NCBI GenBank assembly: GCA_037074765.1
Contig: JBAMDO010000009.1
Location: 1-64,000 of the forward strand
DNA: 64,000 bases
Origin: Mansonella perstans
Taxonomy: Eukaryota > Nematoda > Chromadorea > Rhabditida > Onchocercidae
Reading direction: 5' to 3'
The notes beneath the pieces are model-generated. The model was not told the DNA's origin. It made no database searches and was given only the letters and a program-made list of their open reading frames with translations. The translations under genes and the position numbers were made by a program. Numbering within the stretch: position 1 is the first letter of the stretch; the number at the start of each line of letters is the position of its first letter. Shown here piece by piece: positions 1 through 11,221 of the stretch.

Positions 1-691
1 AGTAGCATTTTAAAAAAAATGAGGCACTTACAGAATTGATCAAATATTCCTCTTCTCATTAAAGCAACAGCTATGTAAACTTTCATGTATCTTTTACAGC
101 TATGTAAACTTTTGTTCTTATGCCTATCTATTAATGAAATTAAAACCAAACAGTCCAACTTTTCCGGAAAACAAGAACAAAAAAGCGTATATCTGCTTAA
201 CTATAAATATTACTCCTTTTTAACATGCGTTAATTTCTGTGCATGAAGAAATCGGATTATTTTTTGATCGCTTAATTTTGGAATAATGTTTGAAAATTTT
301 TGGAATAATGTATGAATTTGAAATACGACTACGAATTATTACTGTTTTCATATATCTATCTACTTCTAATTTATCGTTATAAGTAAAGCTCAAAAATAAT
401 AAGAGCTCGATTGCGTTCATTTGTAGAAAGAAAGAGTGCAATTCCGATGTAGATTGCCACAATCACACATTTCATGACAAATTCTGTCTGTTCTCGTAGT
501 ATTCCATATAGTATGGAATATGTTCCATACGGAAAAATAATTATATACTTATGCTTCTTCCTTACTGTTGAGAACTATTTACACTGTATGAGTATAATAT
601 TACAACGATCGACTATAGCTTTTCACATAATTCACGTATATATTTTTGTTGATAATAGCTTCGCACTATTTCAATATTTAAACTTATTTTG

Positions 692-838
692 CTATTTTTG
701 TAATTTATTTTTCATGCACATCGATTTATCGCTGCACACCTTTTTCTTAACTGCATTCATTACGCTATCTGATTTCGTGTCCTGTATCTGTTCCTCAATA
801 TTACAGATTTCTTTGATCAACTTTATAATTTGCTGTTG
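692..838 (-). pseudogene. Exon-like Lys/Glu-rich segment, copy 1
   Basis: After an acceptor-like TTTTCAACAG the minus strand reads QIIKLIKEICNIEEQIQDTK and continues through a lysine-rich stretch to a TAG. The diverged copy at 6838-6950 keeps the later part (KKKAFSDKLMCIKN against KKKVCSDKSMCMKN), but its upstream part appears shifted by an indel. The composition suggests a charged helical or coiled-coil segment. Function is unknown. It could be the last exon of a small gene, with copy 2 a pseudogene, or both may be relics. Confidence 0.35.
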
Positions 839-1186
839 AAAAATAAATGCCACAATAGATGGGAGCTGATAGAAAAAAAACCAAAATATTTTGCAGTGTA
901 AATATTTCGATGAAGATGTATAATAATATAAAGTTGGATTAAACAGATGATTCATTTCTGCAAGGTAATAGCAACACAATTATTTGTCAACTAAACTAAA
1001 AACACAATGAGATATTTGGTCCAAGTAGTATATCAAAAGCGAAATTGACAGAATTATTAATGGTTTACGACATAAGAATAATACTTTTTATACATCGATT
1101 TTCTTCCAATTTTTAAAAGAAAATATAATATGCAATGTTTGAATACTGTAGACCATTTCACACTATATGAAAAGCAGTGTCAATCA

Positions 1187-1275
1187 CTTGGTGAGCTCGA
1201 TCCTCAATTTTTCTTCACGAGCGGCGTCAATTCCAATTCTTTCCTTAATATTTCTACAATATCTACAAGCCCAAT
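1187..1275 (-). pseudogene. Exon-like segment, copy 1 (NIKER...IELTK)
   Basis: The minus strand reads NIKERIGIDAAREEKLRIEL followed by TK and TGA, after a TTGTAG acceptor-like site. At its end AA|GTGATT could be a splice donor instead of the stop. The paralogous copy at 6037-6131 reads NIKERFRSEFAHREEVKIEL, then TK and TGA. Protein-level similarity between copies that differ a lot at the base level hints that the segment was once coding. No known family was recognised. Confidence 0.35.
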
Positions 1276-1929
1276 GATCGACTATATTGTTGGAAAAACT
1301 AAAATAATTGTAGTGTAAAACGTTTGGCGCAAGCTAGATCATATTATGCTATGATTATTTTTGGAAGACACGATTAATTGACTGATGTGCTCAATCATCA
1401 GCGATATACTGATAGATTTCCATGGAATAGAATTAAGTCAAAAAAGTCAATCAAAATATATAGCATAATTTTTATTTGTTCGAATAACACATATAATTCT
1501 GATTGCTTAATGATTTTATGATGAATGAAACCGAAGATATTTGCGGCTAAATGTTAATTTGCTTCTATCATTCTGAATAAAACTTTGATTGTCATTTTCC
1601 GTTAAACCATTTTCCGCATAATTTTTCTTCTTTCATTACGAAAAAAAATGGTTCGAACAAGTTTTCAAAAACTAATTGAGTAATGGAAAAATAAGATAAA
1701 GAAACACACTTTTATATAAACGATGACTGCATTCAAATTTTTACTATCATAACGTCAAGAAGTTAGCATTATTTGGTTTAGGATTCCAGTTATCCTTCAT
1801 ATCAAAGAATTTAGCCTTTCGACTAGATCTAACTGAAATGATTCCACTTTGACTCAAGCGCAACCCAGTATAAAAAATACTAAAAAAAACGTGCTAACAT
1901 AATGACTAAAGAATTATAAGTTAAAATAC

Positions 1930-2015
1930 CGGTAGAAAATCAGTTAATGGTCTGGTCATCGTAGTACAAATCCATTTTTCCCTTTCTTCTCCATGGGTTT
2001 TCTGTTTGCGCTTGC
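1930..2015 (-). other. Orphan exon-like segment
   Basis: Between ATAATTAG and CCG|GTATTT the minus strand has an open, charged reading frame of 28 codons beginning KRKQKTHGEEREKWIC. It lies downstream of the PLA2-like gene on the same strand. It has both splice signals but no partner exon could be joined with confidence. It may be a relic exon or chance. Confidence 0.25.
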
Positions 2016-2462
2016 CTAATTATCACCTTGAAATCTTCAGAAGTTAGCCGTTTCACTTCTGTCGATATCGGTCATATTCATGTTATCTTATCCTTTGTCG
2101 TATATTTAATAAATTTGAGAGCCCGAATGGTGATTTTTATTAGCGTGGACTACTTGCCATGTCTACATCTACTTATCAGCGAAAACTGTCTTTACTTCAA
2201 TTGTTTAATCACGACCCTTGCAGTAGCCTGTTCTGTTGTTCTACAAGCTTATAATTCTGTAAGCTTGTATTTCATTTGTAACGCTGAAGATATTTGTGGA
2301 ATCAGCCGCTCGTCTGGAGCATGATATAATGTGTTTGTTTATTTCGCAAGTTTTTAATATTTATTAAAAACAATAATCAATATTAAACGTTAGCTGCTGG
2401 AGAGATTACAATAGAAAGATACAACAGACAGGTCAAAGTATCAAAAATTATTTTAGGCTTTT

Positions 2463-3733
2463 TTATGGACATCGCCAACCTTCTGCAGGTGCGCAATATG
2501 CATATTCCAACTGGCCGCTATTCTTTCGTTCGATAATGCATGAATGCAATTTATCATCGCAGAAGCAACCTTTATCACTAAAATTGGCATTTATTTTAAA
2601 AGTCAAGAAACCTGAAACTTTTAAAAAACACACACACATACACACACACGTACACACACATATATACACAAATATACGCACTATATATTGAAAATCTAAT
2701 GCATATGTAAAGTTAACTTCTCATCGGAATAGATGAAAAATTCGCTTACGTCCACGATTGATTTTCATTCAGTCTGCACCAAGCCTGTGGTTCACGTAGA
2801 TCATAGCAAGCATCATGATATTGGCATTTTTTCTTTCTGAAAATGAAAACAATGCAAAATTTTCCTTATTATTTTTGAACTTCACTTACGATAGAGGTAA
2901 AGAGATGTATGACATAGTTATATTTAAAATTCATTCATTATTACAAAATATTTTATTCAGATAATGAAATATCATTGAATGAAATCTTGACTATCCATAT
3001 TTCTTGTCAAAAAATCCATAAAGAGCCTTACTGATAATACGGAAAAGCGAGACAAATGCCTTAATGGGTATGGATAAAATTTCTTTATAAATTAGAAAAT
3101 TTCAATTTACGGAAAGCGCCCGTTGACTGACTTACTTGCCATCAGTTTCAACAAATTTCCGTTCGCCAGGATCGATAGGTTCAGGAGACACAGTGCTCAA
3201 AGGGCTCGTGACGGTCTCATCAGTGACTTCGGTTTCAACAGTATCATCAGTTATCATCAGTTTCAGTTATCATTTTCTTCTTTATTACCAATACATTCAT
3301 CGTTCTCATAATATTCTAATAAACCCTGAGTGAAGGAAAATAATTTTTTATTAATGAATTAAAAACATTTCAATGCTGAAAATTGACCTGTGATCGATTG
3401 AAAATGAAAGGATTGGAATTCATATTCGAACATCATTACAATACAACATGCTATGTCTCATTTCAAATAATTTGCACCACGACAATAAACCAAATCATTT
3501 CTTACAGAAAGCCAGATCAATATATCTAACAGTCAAATCACATCGTGCTACTCAACAGTTATACTTCCGTTATTGTGTGCAACTACCATTGTTAGTTTAA
3601 TGCGATTAATTTTATCTTCTAGCTGTTAAATAAATTTTGAAAAATAAGTTCTTACCTCTTCATCTGATTGTGGTGCACATGAGAGTGCTACAAGAAGAAT
3701 TACTAAACCAAACACTATTAGAAGCTTGTTCAT
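2463..3733 (-). CDS. Small secreted Cys-rich protein with phospholipase-A2-like core
   Basis: Exons (minus): 3733-3656, 3325-3136 (frame broken unless 3288-3227 is removed as a 62-base intron), 2836-2750, 2577-2463 (TAA). The start ATG lies 8 bases after TTTTTTCAG, so the mRNA is probably trans-spliced. Residues 1-19 are a clear signal peptide (MNKLLIVFGLVILLVALSCA), so the product should be secreted. An acidic, Thr/Ser/Pro-rich linker follows. The C-terminal half has C-Q-Y-H-D-A-C-Y-D and later C-F-C-D-D-K-L-x2-C. These resemble the CCxxHDxCY active-site helix and the C-x-C-D-x5-C helix of secreted PLA2. The first Cys of the CC pair is Lys here, and no YGCxCGxGG calcium loop precedes it. About 135 residues if the short intron is real. 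Enzyme activity is doubtful; the PLA2 relation is inference. Confidence 0.72.
2628..2672. repeat. (CA)n-type microsatellite in intron
   Basis: CACACACATA...ACACACATATATACAC run inside the last intron of the PLA2-like gene. Imperfect dinucleotide repeat; no function apparent. Confidence 0.9.
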
Positions 3734-6036
3734 CTTTCCTTCTGAAAAAAAATGGAGCCAAACATTTATTGTTTTAACAACGAATTGATATAGGCCAAAA
3801 TGGGAATACCATTTTACTGAACTTTAGTAATTCTAAATAACATACATGCTAATTTAAATTGAGTTGCACAACCGATTTTTTTTGAATTTGACTTAAAGTT
3901 TTTGTGAAAATGATTTTGTCTTTTATTGAAGGATTACACTCTTTAAATTCCGCAATGCTACTGGTTCATTCACATTCATTTCATACTGAAGCGACAACCA
4001 ACAAATTCAAAAAAAAAAGTAAAACCTCACGATTTGTTAACCTTATTTGAAACAATGAAATGAAAACTAAACAATCAAGTGATCAGAGAATAATTTTTCT
4101 TCATGCAAAAAAATTACGCATTTTGAAAAAGAGTAACATGTTTGCATTTGAACAGATGTCCGTATTTTTTGTTTTTGTTTTTCGACAAAACTGGGCTGTT
4201 TTGATTCTATTTTTATTTATAGATGGGCATGAAAACATAACTTTTAACATGGAAGACAGCTGAATCGCTTATTCCATTTTATTGATACAGAAAACTTTAC
4301 ATAGCTGTTGCTTCTATAGGAAGAAGATTCTTTGATCAAATTTGAAAATTTTTCTTCAAAATTATAAAATCTCTTATTTAGAATGAAAAAGTATTGCAAG
4401 TTATTTTGCTCATTTCATAAGACCGATCTTTCAAGTTTCATCTGTCTCTTGGTACTCTCATGAATTAATCCAAAGTGCTATTTTTCCCGAAATAGTCTTT
4501 GTCTCATCAAAATGAGCTTCTTTTAATCATCAACAAAATGATTCTTTGATTCATTTCATTTTTGCTAATTATAAATGATTTATAGATAACCGTAAGTTAC
4601 TACTGCAAAATATTTCACATTTCATTTCAATTCCTGTTATTCCCATAATTTTAACTAATAGCAGAAGAAATCATTAAACTTTAAAAGTTAATGTTTTTAT
4701 CAAGACTATACGATACATAATAAGATAAGAGAAATCATAGTCCTAATCAATTAATTTTTGAAAATTCGTTCGAACCATCTTTTTTTTTTATAACGAAAGG
4801 AAAAAGATTATGCAAAAAATGATTTAACGGAAAATGACAATCAAAGTTTGATTCAAAATGATAGAAGCAAATAAACATTTAGCCACAAAGATCTTTGATT
4901 TTATTCATCCCAAAGCATTTAGCAATCAGAATTATATGTATCATTCCAACAAATAGAAATTATGCATTTTAATCTATCAGTATATTGCTAATGATCCGAG
5001 CAATATGATCCGGTCAGATTCACTCGATTATGCAATGGAATGATGACCGATAGTTCGAAGCAACTTCAAAGCAACAAGAATTGACGTATCAGCAATTTGC
5101 TACTTGTCTGAAACATCAGTCAATTAATAATATGGAATAGATCAAAAACTGAGAAGAAAAGTATCTGAAAATAAATCAAAGTTCATTGTGCAAATCACTT
5201 ATTAATTTGTGATATTTTGACAAATTAACTTAAACATTATAAATCAAGCAAAAAATTTCCTATGCACTTTGTAGATCTATTGATTTTTCGTTCGTTCAAA
5301 TTCATTTTAAATAACCATTTATTGATTCAATAGATGATAACAACTGGCGAGATTTTTTTAACGATGATCTATATAAACTTTCATCATTTACTATGAACCG
5401 TAACATTGGTAAATTAAAATTAGGAAAATTTAGTAAGCAAATTTGAAAAAATCTAACTTTTACACATTATTTTATAAAATGAAAAAAAAAATCACTCACT
5501 GCGAATGTGCCATCCTCTAAAAAGCAGACGGAGCTGATTCGTGAAGAGTAAACTTATATATGCTGTTATTTAGTTTCGGCAAATTCTTGAAAAAAGAAAT
5601 CACTGATGAAGTTGACAATTTTTTTGGTCAATTTTATAATTTCCTTTAGAAAAAATAAATACTACAATAAATAGGTGATGCCGTGAAAAAACCAAAATAT
5701 TTTGCAGTCAAATATAACAATATGAAGTTGCAGTTGTATTAAATTAAAAATTTTCGAACAGATGATTCATTACCACAAAATGATAACAGTACAACTATTT
5801 GTCAATGCTAACCAACAACACAATGACAAAACTCATCTTTTACAATATCAGTCATAAAACACTATCATTGATCCAAGTAGTAATGTAATAATGTTCTACA
5901 TATGCACTCTCCTTGCCTTACTGCATAATTTTAAGAATTGTGATTTTTCTACATCGTCTTCTTTTAATCTCTTAAAAGAAGCATAATATTCAATGTTGGA
6001 ATCCTGTACATTGCTCTACACTAAGTAAGTAAAAAT

Positions 6037-6131
6037 GCCGATCATTTGGTGAGTTCGATTTTCACTTCTTCTCTATGAGCGAATTCACTTCGAAATCTTT
6101 CCTTAATATTTTTACAAAGATCTAAAAACAA
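6037..6131 (-). pseudogene. Exon-like segment, copy 2 (NIKER...IELTK)
   Basis: Second copy of the 1187-1275 segment. After TTGTTTTTAG it reads LCKNIKERF...EEVKIELTK and a stop. Where copy 1 has a possible GT donor at the end, copy 2 reads CAAATGAT, so splicing there is not possible. Substitutions are mostly conservative in charge. Unknown family; likely relic or fast-evolving small gene. Confidence 0.3.
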
Positions 6132-6837
6132 TCCAATGATAGATTATATTATTTGCCAATACCCTTTATTACGTCAAACAAGAATAAATTTACACAATTT
6201 TTTTTGTCAATGCCAAATAACAACACAAAGAGAATTCAAAAGAATTCAATTTTCACGAAATGAGAAGCAGAACACAGTCATCGGTCAATATAAGAATGAG
6301 AAAATTTTAAAGATTTGAATGATACAAAGATGCTATATTTACACTAGTGGTAAGTAATGGATGATGGCTGGTATCAAATTTATTATTTGATGAACTATTT
6401 AAAATATGTTGAGAAAATTATAGTCCTTGTCATCTGTGAGCAATAAAGGTTCACTCGAGTTGTAATATTGTACTCAGAAAATATTTTATGCGCAATAGTA
6501 GGAAGAAAATTGAAAATGAGTTATTAATAACGAACAATATGGTCAATTTTAGCTAACAAATTCCTGCCGTTTTCTTTGGTATATGTCACTTTGTTGATTC
6601 GTTATATATATCAAATATATATATTTAGAATATAATGTATATATTTGGAATGTATTACTATGGAATATTGGGAAATATTTGACGAAAAAGTATTAATGTG
6701 TGACGGAAAAGTATTAATGTGTTTTATACTTTTTACTGTTCAAAACTGATAATACTGTGTGACAACTCGAATGAACATCTACTGCCGACAAAGAAGCCAT
6801 TATAGCCGACAAAGAAGCCATATTAACTTATTTTGCC

Positions 6838-6950
6838 ATCTTTGTAATGTATTTTTTATGCACATCAATTTATCGCTGAATGCTTTTTTCTTAAGTACCT
6901 TCATTATCCCCTCTGATTTGGTATGCTGTGCTTTTTCCTCAGTTACAGGT
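6838..6950 (-). pseudogene. Lys-rich exon-like segment, copy 2, frame-disrupted
   Basis: Diverged copy of 692-795. It reads in part KSEGIMKVLKKKAFSDKLMC, but a one- or two-base loss upstream breaks the frame relative to copy 1. This supports decay of this copy. Confidence 0.3.
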
Positions 6951-8523
6951 TTAATGTTGTAATCTCTTCATCTTGGATTTTTTAGTATTTCAATTAAAAT
7001 TACGTGAAGGATTTGGAAGTTTTAAATAGGTTCTCTCAATTACAAGAAATACATTCACTGATCATTACTAGTAATTTCGTCTCATTTCGCTTATTATCTT
7101 CAACAATTATCTGTGTGTTTTCACACTTTCATTTCCGTGTAGTACTGAGCGATCAAGATACACAACCGATTAAAATGCATTGCTTGAGCGATTGTTTCAT
7201 GTTGTATGATCTTTTTATATATTTTCTTATTTATATACATCTCACCATATCTCAGCAATTTCGAATTGATTGGATTACTAACATTTGAAATTAAGCATTT
7301 GGAATAATTTTTAGTAGAAGTTTGTTCACAATTTTTTTCTTCAACTTTCTACTTGAAAGTTGAAAAAGAAAAATACTCATCCAACAATCTTATTTTACTA
7401 GATATTTATAACAAGTTCTAATCGTTAATATGTATGATCAGTGTTTTTAGGCTCATACTGGTTAAATTATTGGCTTTTTTAGGTTCTCATGTTTCCTGAT
7501 ACAATTTAGTATTGCCAGTTTCATTTTTTTTTTTAATAATTTTAATTTCTGGATTGCCACTGACTCAAAATTGGAGATGTGTAAATCCTGGATAGTTTTT
7601 AGACTGAAGATGATTATGGTTTCGCTAAAGATACAGTTTTTCAACTTAAATAAAACACTCGTTGCGGATCAAAAATTCCTAAATGCATTTGCTAATCTAA
7701 ACTTGCCTATATTTTTAATGGAATCATTCATAGCAGTAGCAATAATCATTATTAAATATCTGATTTGCTGCATTTATTTCGTTGCTGATTTTTATTAGCT
7801 GCTTCGATTTCATAGAAATGTATTCATCCAGCTTTTTGTATATTTTATTATTTTTGAAATATGTTACGCTTCCAAGAATTTGTAGACTGAGTTTTTTATT
7901 TCCTAAAAAACGAGTTAGGCTGTATTGTTTTCAAAAAGGTACTGTCTAGAAAGAAACAATGACACACAAAGCTTAGCGTTAAAATGGAATATACGTGAAC
8001 AAATCAAAAAAGATTCAAAAATGTCCATGATCCGTCATCTTATCAGCAAAAACAGTCCTTATTTCTATAAATAGTACTGAATATTAATTCATAAATATAA
8101 CTTTTCAAGTTTCGGTTTTTCATTTCACAGAAAGAAAAGTTGAGAAAGAACATAAGCAATATACTTTAACAATATAAAGGGCATAAGAAACTAAGATAAA
8201 AAGCATTAATTTAATTTGACCGGTAACGAAAAATGACAGATAGCAAGTAGGGGGAGCGAAATTCTTAAAATCTTAAGACTATAATTTCATGATACACAGC
8301 AAAATTTTGCGTTTTGCACTACTTACATCTTCTTCTATTATAAAAAATTAGAGTGGTAAAGTTTCGTCAAAAACTTTTTGAACGAAATTCCGCATGATTT
8401 CGCTTTTGAAAAAGCAACGGGATTACAAATCACGTGAAACTGTTTTATGATAATGTTTGCTGATCAAAACTATTTGTGGATTAAAAGACATTAGATTAAT
8501 ACGCTGATCGAACAATTTAAAAG

Positions 8524-11199
8524 TTATGCGGCTTCACGTAACCTTTTCAGACGCGCTCCGATTGCATCATCCGTAGCGACGTTTCTATTTTTAGTAGGAC
8601 CTGCTGCCAAGGGTTCTTCAGGTGGCATTTCTGGTAAACCTTTAATCATTAAATCTGTTTCACTACTGTCTCCAGCCAGTATAGCATCCAGTTCAGCTTC
8701 CAGATCTTTATTAAGTTCATCAGAAGTCGATGTTGGTACACCAGCAGCAATAGCATCCCGGATTTCCTCCGCAGTTGCCATCGCATCATCGATATCATCC
8801 ATAGTTTCATCAATCTATAACAATTGGGAAAATTGACGAAGTGAAAAAAGAACTCGCCAGAAACAACGTGAGAATTGCTTTGAAATACCTCTTCTGGCGA
8901 AATACCCTGTCTCCGCAAAGTAGCTTTAAAAGCATCAGCACCAGCTTTGTAAGCGTCCAAAATTTGTTTATTTTGTTTTGTTCGTCCTAACTGCTGCATA
9001 ATTTCCAAAAGCCTTTGATATTGATTATCTTTGGCTTCAATTTCTTTTACAGCCCGTTTCTTTTGACGTAAATAATGGGCAGCATGATTTTTGTCACCTT
9101 GGCGTATATACAGGCGAGCATCCTGTTCAGCCCTAAAGAAGAAAAAGAATATTATTAAAGACAATAATAATAAAATCAAATAACTGCTTTCCGATAACTA
9201 TCAAGTATCTACAATATATAATGTATAAAAATGAAGCCATAAAAAAATCGAGACAATAAAAATCAACAAAATTATTAAAAAGAATTTACTTCTTCGCTTT
9301 AATTTCCAAACGTTTGATCTCATGTTCCAATTTGCTCATTGCTCGTCTCATATCATGGACACTGGCATCAGATTCTGTCCACTTTATGGGACCACTAACG
9401 GCGTTGTCACGGAACTTCAGAATTTCCTCACCTATTTTAGATGACCCCATCGTTACCTGTTAGCAAACTTTCAAAGTGACAAGAAAGAAAATAATAAACT
9501 GGAGAGAATATCGGTAATAAGGAAATTCCAAGAAAGCATTAATGGGTTTCTAGAAGCTATTCGAGAAAAATTACTAGAAGTAAAAAAAATCGAACAACAA
9601 CGACCATCAGTCATGACATATAAAGAAAAAAGAACCACAATGACAAACTTCGCCTCGATTAATAAGTTCTGCTAGTGTAATATCATAAGTTTTCCTGTTA
9701 GCAACTAAATTTTTGCATTCCTCAAAAAATTCTGCTGAGTCGACGATTTCCGGTAGCATATCATCATCAGCAGCATACTCACTTCGAAAAAATTCCAACA
9801 TACCGTCCGCATGTTTCTGAAAAAAATCTTTATAGCATATAAAATAATTTTTAAAAATACCACAATTAAATTCCTTTCTCAGGGAAATTACTTCAAATGT
9901 TACAGTTATTCATTTTACAAACAGAATGGAAAAACTGAAAACTAAACAAAAAAATTTGACGTGCTGGAGCTGGAAAGTACTAATAATATATAGAATGAGA
10001 AGTTACTTTAACGGTTGGAAGATGAACATATTCTGTCTGGTTATCATTGGTAGCACGCCACAAACTTCCTACAAATGATCTGTATCCACGCTGAAGCCAA
10101 TTCTGATTCCGAGCTTTGAAATCATCCAGGGTGATAATTTCACCTGCACTAAAAAGATTTATTTATGATAAATCAAATTTTAGCAACTAAAATTGATCCC
10201 CGTTATATTCAATATAGCCTGTTTAGCGTACTAATAACACCACTTATCGAATATAATCTAAATATTTTAAAAAACTGCTATCTGTCGAATTCGTGTCGTA
10301 TATTTTATCTCCTTTTCAGTAACTCTTTCATTCCGAGGTATATGTACCATAAAATTCTTCGACAATACAAGAATCCTCCTATATCTCCTACAATTTGTTA
10401 CGCCATTCTGTACTAACAACAAATACGAGGTAAAAAAAATTTCAATGTGCTGATATTACCATAAAACAAGGAAAGAGCAATATAATCATTTAATCATCGA
10501 TGTCAACATCATCTGATGAAAAGAAGCACATGTGATTTGTAGTGCTAAAATTCAATTCAACTTGCCATTGTACTAAGAACAATGCATTAGGAAAAGTCTT
10601 GGTATTTATGAAGAGAAGTAGAATATTTAAAAAAACTATCATTAAAAAAAATAACATATAAATGTAAGTGCAATCAGCATGAAAAGCTTACTCAAGCATA
10701 TGTTGAATAATAACATTAAGAGAACCGGGTATTTGATCACCTCGACGAAAACGTCGTTTCAATATATCGATAGTAAAGATTGCATTTTTCTCAATATCGC
10801 ATGATTTTGCAATCATATCAGACCAAAATTCTATCTTTCGATCATAGTCGTTCGGATTCACATCACGTGCCTGAATAAAAAAAGAAAAGGAATTAGCATA
10901 TATTATTTGAAAAACAAAAAAATCGCATGCGGAACCATAGTTATTCTTGAGGATTTCCCGTAATCTTTTCCAGTGCAACAAATGCTAGATTCAGATTGTT
11001 AACCAGCAGAACCTGCTTAACTGCTGTATAAACCAATTAGAACGTTCAATGTTCGAATATTTAACCATCGGATTGATTATTGGCTGGATTTGAATTAAAA
11101 AATCGGAAACAAACAAAATATAACCTTTATCATGGACATAAGCCCAGACATTTGATCGTTGTCTGCCCATACTTCTGGGAAAAGCCCTCTGCTTCCCAT
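8524..11199 (-). CDS. CHMP7: CHMP7, ESCRT-III-related protein
   Basis: Exons (minus): 11199-11125, 10870-10692, 10148-10007, 9816-9649, 9456-9290, 9132-8889, 8814-8524. All splice sites are GT-AG and phases agree; product 421 residues (human CHMP7 is about 450). The N-terminal part matches the CHMP7-specific winged-helix region (PEVWADNDQM, then RDVNPNDYDRKIEFW, against REVNSTDWDSKMGFW in human). From about residue 190 comes a Snf7-type charged helical core (AEQDARLYIRQGDKNHAAHY, KRAVKEIEAKDNQ). The tail is acidic (ELNKDLEAELDAIL) with a basic C-terminus. CHMP7 is known to recruit ESCRT-III at the nuclear envelope and in endosomal sorting. The chosen ATG lies 22 bases after a TTTCAG that may be a trans-splice site, but an upstream coding exon is also possible (see 12734-12794). 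Confidence 0.93.
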
Positions 11200-11221
11200 T
11201 ACATTTAGGCGAAAGCGTAAC

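Larger units (their letters stand above)
35..2440. repeat. Left part of a scrambled, diverged duplication (unknown element)
   Basis: No intact gene is seen here. Bases about 692-1300 align by eye, with many substitutions and small gaps, to 5610-6160 in the same orientation, and the 692-795 part also to 6843-6950. Bases 1370-1700 match 4730-5115 in reverse complement, and 35-85 match 4290-4345 in reverse complement. The order of matching blocks is not collinear, so this is a rearranged old duplication or a dispersed repeat family rather than a simple tandem copy. No terminal repeats or transposase were recognised. On the minus strand both copies keep exon-like pieces (see separate entries). 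Exact boundaries need a dot plot. Confidence 0.6.
3742..8520. other. Gene-poor interval with rearranged duplicate blocks
   Basis: No intact gene was found. The interval holds the inverted blocks 4290-4345 and 4730-5115 and the direct blocks 5610-6160 and 6838-6950 that match sequence at 35-1700. A tiny minus-strand start (ATG at 5513 after TTTTTAG, with donor CA|GTGAGT) could be a first exon, but no continuing exon was found. Open frames here look like chance in AT-rich DNA. Confidence 0.5.

Noticed and set aside
8649..9179. 176-residue minus-strand frame over CHMP7 exons 6 and 7
   Set aside because: It reads through an intron and then continues exon 7 in the wrong phase; the spliced model matches CHMP7.
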